Shown here one piece after another: positions 61,080 through 64,000 of a stretch of DNA of 64,000 nucleotides (positions within the stretch are counted from its first letter, which is position 1; every line of letters begins with the position of its first letter). The stretch is taken from contig NC_054706.1 in NCBI RefSeq assembly GCF_016097555.1, positions 52,239,590-52,303,589 of the forward strand, given 5' to 3'. A program made the position numbers and the translations under genes. This DNA comes from Gigantopelta aegis (lineage: Eukaryota; Mollusca; Gastropoda; Neomphalida; Peltospiridae). Below the pieces are notes generated by a model that saw nothing but the letters and a program-made list of their open reading frames with translations, was not told the DNA's origin and made no database searches.

Positions 61080-61403
61080 GGGGGCGGGATTTAGCTCAGT
61101 CGGTTGAGTGCTCGCTTGATGTGCTTGCATCACAGGATCGAATCACCTTGGTGGATCCATTTAGCTGATTGTTTTTTTCTCTCATTCCAACCAGGCACTA
61201 CAACTGGACAAAGGCCGTGGTATGTGCTTTCCTGTCTGTGGGGAAAGTGCATATAAAAGATCCCTTGCTTCATTAGGAAAAATGTAGCGGGTTTCCTCTG
61301 ATGACTACGAGTCAGAATTACCAAATGTTTGACATCCAATAGCCGATGATTAATTAATCAATGTGCTCCAGTGGTGTCGTTAAATAAAACAAACAAAACA
61401 TAA
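61080..61403 (+). mobile_element. full-length tRNA-headed SINE
   Basis: Head GGGCGGGATTTAGCTCAGTC and GGTTGAGTGCTCGC, B-box-like GGATCGAATCACC, AAAAGATCCCTTGCTTC, end GTGCTCCAGTGGTGTCGTTA plus AAATAAAACAAAC. The head is the most tRNA-like in the window. Confidence 0.93.
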
Positions 61404-61665
61404 CACCTGGATGATTTGCAGATCTCGCCATTTAAGGGGAGTTATCACTCTCGCTCCCCATCTCTCCCCAGAGACTTGTTCAAGACTAATGTTTAGCTCC
61501 CCTTTGCATGTGAATGGTATCAATATAGTAATATCTTAAATGGCTCCCCTCAATTTTGTTCACGGTGAGGTCTGGCTTTGAGCACAAAGATGTAATGTTA
61601 TTAATAGTAAAAACTGTAATGGCCAATATTTTACAGGGGACAGTATTTCAAAATTTTAGGTAACC

Positions 61666-61804
61666 AGGCCCGTGCTTATAAACCTTAAAGTCTAGACTTT
61701 AGTAAAGTCCAGACTTTACGTCATGGCAGTGCCATTCAAATAGCATTACGTTAAAGTCTGGACTTATTAAAGTCTACACTTTAAGTTTTATAAGCACGGG
61801 CCCA
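61666..61804. mobile_element. palindromic MITE
   Basis: Inverted arms GGCCCGTGCTTATAAA and AAAGTCTAGACTTTA run about 55 bp each around CATGGCAGTGCCATTC. Confidence 0.9.
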
Positions 61805-62077
61805 GAATGTTATTTTTATGCCCACGCAACGGAGTGTTCAGTTACGTGAATTATATATATTTGTATAATCTGACATTCCAAATGTATTTTAAATTTACTG
61901 ATTTTTTTAATTGAGATATTATTGTCATATTTAACTACTGATGTGCTATATACATCTAAAACTGTTTACAACTTTTAATTTTAGCATGTAACAGTTCACC
62001 ACTTAACCAGTGTTTATGGTTTGAAAATATATTGTGAGCAATATATTGCTTGTATCAAACCATAACAACAGTCCACT

Positions 62078-62328
62078 AGGGCCTATTTCACTAAACAATG
62101 TAAGTTTACATCTGTTACTAGCAATTATATCAGTCATGCATTTACACGTTTAGCGTCTATTTCATGCAGAAAATTGCATCATTATGGAAGATGTAGCATT
62201 TAAAAAAAATTAAATAGGAAAGAAAATGAAATGTTTATTTCTAACTATATTTGTTGTACTGTAATTATAGTAATAAGAAATGTTTAAGTGCAAAACTTAG
62301 CTTACTACGATTTGCGAAATTGGGCCCT
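62078..62328. mobile_element. MITE with AGGGCC ends
   Basis: AGGGCCTATTTCACTAAA left and, reversed, AGGGCCCAATTTCGCAAA right. End layout resembles the 54622 MITE. Confidence 0.78.
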
Positions 62329-62504
62329 GGGTTTGGATGATTTTAAAGTTGCATAACCAACCTATGAAAAACGAAATACTGTGCCCCATGTTACACTGTG
62401 CACTAACTAGGGTCAGTGCCTTTGTTTGCAGTTATATTTTGGTCAAACCACGTTTTTACTGTGTATTTATGTTTTTACTATTTTATGGTATGGTAGAATT
62501 AATT

Positions 62505-62552
62505 TAATTAATGCAGTGATCACGTGGTGGTGTCATGAAACAAAACAAACTT
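62505..62552 (+). mobile_element. SINE tail remnant
   Basis: AATTAATGCAGTGATCACG then GGTGGTGTCATGAAAC. Confidence 0.5.
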
Positions 62553-62742
62553 TAATGTTCACTTTAACTTTGATCATGTGATGCTTAAAATTATTATGAG
62601 TGTAGAATGAACATTTTGTACACTATACTGTATTTATTTAATTTTTCTCATGTTAATTGAAAGTATGTTTTGCTTATGTGTTGATTGAAGTAGAAAGTTA
62701 CTGTTTTAGTTTTCAGAATGAATATAGTTTGGCAAGTGATAA

Positions 62743-63062
62743 CAGTGTTCGAGATTAACGGTATCCCGATATCCCGGGGATACCAGAATTTAATTTTGGA
62801 TCCCACACTTCAATACCCCAGTATCCCACCGGGATACCATATTATGTTGTTGATTTTTTTAATCCTGCTTTTTTATTTTTCGCTGAAACAATGAAAGTCA
62901 TCATTTACTGGTGAAGTTAAGTAAGAGTGTTGTCCAAGTTTGGTACGATGTTATTTATGAATTTCATTTAAGTGGGATACTAAATTCTCAGGTGGGATAC
63001 CAGATTTTGAAATGTTAGTATCCAAATGGGATACTGCTCAAAATTTGTAATCTCGAACACTG
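62743..63062. mobile_element. hAT-like MITE with CAGTGTTCGAGATTA ends
   Basis: Perfect inverted ends CAGTGTTCGAGATTA. The inside has five variants of GGGATACC / GGTATCCC. Flanks share GATAA, not a clean 8-bp duplication. Confidence 0.85.
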
Positions 63063-63521
63063 GATAAAATCACTTAGTATCATAGCATACCAGTACTACT
63101 ACATGTTATACTTGGTTTTTAACTATATTTGTCGTCTTTTCTTTCTTTTTAAAAAATAATTTAAGTTTACATATAAATGTATTTCTTTTTTTTCTTTTTT
63201 TTTTATTGATGTACAATGATGGATTGTTTCATTTAACAATGCTAAATATTTTTAGTAGCTTTTATCCATGTGCTTTGAAAGTTGTTTTTTTTAGTTTTTT
63301 TTAATTAATTACCAAAATCAGATCTTGGAATGAAAAACACTCAATCTTTGAAGTCTTTGTTAGTAAGTCTAACCAAAACCACATTTTCATGTCCAGATAA
63401 CATTTCAATGGACCAGTTAAAACACTAGTGGTATAAAACGGACACTAGCTTTAATGTATTGGGAATAACTGTTTACAATGAAGGATCACCTGGACACAAA
63501 ATGGTGTTGGGTCACACAGAT

Positions 63522-63755
63522 AATGAGAGAGGAAACCCGCTGTCGCCACTTCATAGGCTACTTTTTTCAATTAGCAGCAAGGGATCTTTTACATGCACCA
63601 TCCCACAGACAGGGTAGTACATACCACAGCCTTTGATATACCAGTTGTGATGTGAACGAGAAATAGCCCAATGGGCCCACCGACAGGGATCGATCCCAGA
63701 CCGGCTGCGTGTTGAGCGAGCGCTATACCACTGGGCTACGTCCTGCCCCCGTGTT
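63522..63755 (-). mobile_element. tRNA-headed SINE, tail missing
   Basis: Minus strand: GGGGGCAGGACGTAGCCCAG head, GGGATCGATCCCTG, AAAAGATCCCTTGCTGCT and GCGACAGCGGGTTTCC; the 3' tail is absent. Confidence 0.88.
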
Positions 63756-63975
63756 GGATCATGTCCGACTACGGCCCGCTTTCCATTAGCGCATAGAAAT
63801 GTGCTTTTCCCTATCTGTTTTCGCAAGAGGATTACTATACAAAATTTGACTTTGTCAAAGTGTACTTTGAAGTTACTATTAAATACTTTGTGTTTCGATA
63901 TCACCACCCTGAAAAACTTGCATGCGGAAAAATCACTAATCGATTAACTTTTTTCAGTATGGAAAAAGGAGAGTT

Positions 63976-64000
63976 TTTAACGACACCATTAGAGCACATT
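63976..64000 (-). mobile_element. SINE tail, cut by window edge
   Basis: TTTAACGACACCATTAGAGC, the start of a minus-strand SINE copy. Confidence 0.75.

Larger units (their letters stand above)
59957..64000. other. hydrolase 3' UTR and gene-free right end
   Basis: No coding exon seen. The first poly(A)-like hexamers after the stop are ATTAAA at 60774 and AATAAA at 61383, the latter inside a SINE tail. The rest is MITEs at 61666, 62078 and 62743 and SINE copies. Confidence 0.55.

Noticed and set aside
61083-61155. Possible tRNA gene
   Set aside because: A-box and B-box words are present, but the sequence continues into the usual SINE body, so it is a SINE head.

Overview
This is an AT-rich piece of animal nuclear DNA. 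It carries four intron-rich protein genes and a dense load of SINEs, small DNA transposons (MITEs), tandem repeats and one LINE. The gene structures and the many tRNA-headed SINEs with ends such as GTGCTCTAGTGGTGTCGTTA suggest a lophotrochozoan, most likely a mollusc. The species cannot be named from the sequence alone.

Genes. (1) 1462-5424 (+): the last four coding exons of PDAP1 (28 kDa heat- and acid-stable phosphoprotein); its tiny first exon is not in the window. (2) 14228-36531 (-): an eleven-exon gene for a 339-residue arrestin-fold protein of the alpha-arrestin (ARRDC) type, without PPxY motifs. (3) 36770-45604 (+): complete seven-exon CPSF4, the five-CCCH mRNA 3'-end processing factor, here with two CCHC zinc knuckles. 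(4) 54133-59956 (+): a six-exon membrane-anchored alpha/beta hydrolase of the isoprenylcysteine-methylesterase-like group, with a long acidic insert after its nucleophile elbow. All exon joins were made by eye. Every junction kept phase and every total is a whole number of codons.

The arrestin-like gene and CPSF4 are head to head, with 238 bp between start codons and an ETS-type ACTTCCGG site between them. PDAP1 and CPSF4 are also close neighbours in human (7q22.1), so the pair looks like an old linkage. Otherwise the four genes share no obvious pathway.

Between and inside genes. 5425-14227 is 3' UTR and intergenic DNA with a few MITEs. The arrestin-like introns hold inverted MITE copies, a perfect 91-bp triplication, a roughly 75-bp tandem array that copies the DNA just upstream of the exon 5 acceptor, and a stack of nested elements in intron 1 (MITE, LINE, pogo/Tigger-like element, TTAA-type remnant). 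CPSF4 intron 1 holds a second 1.2-kb TTAA element. 45605-54132 and 59957-64000 contain no recognisable gene, only UTR, SINEs and MITEs. No rRNA, true tRNA or CRISPR was seen.
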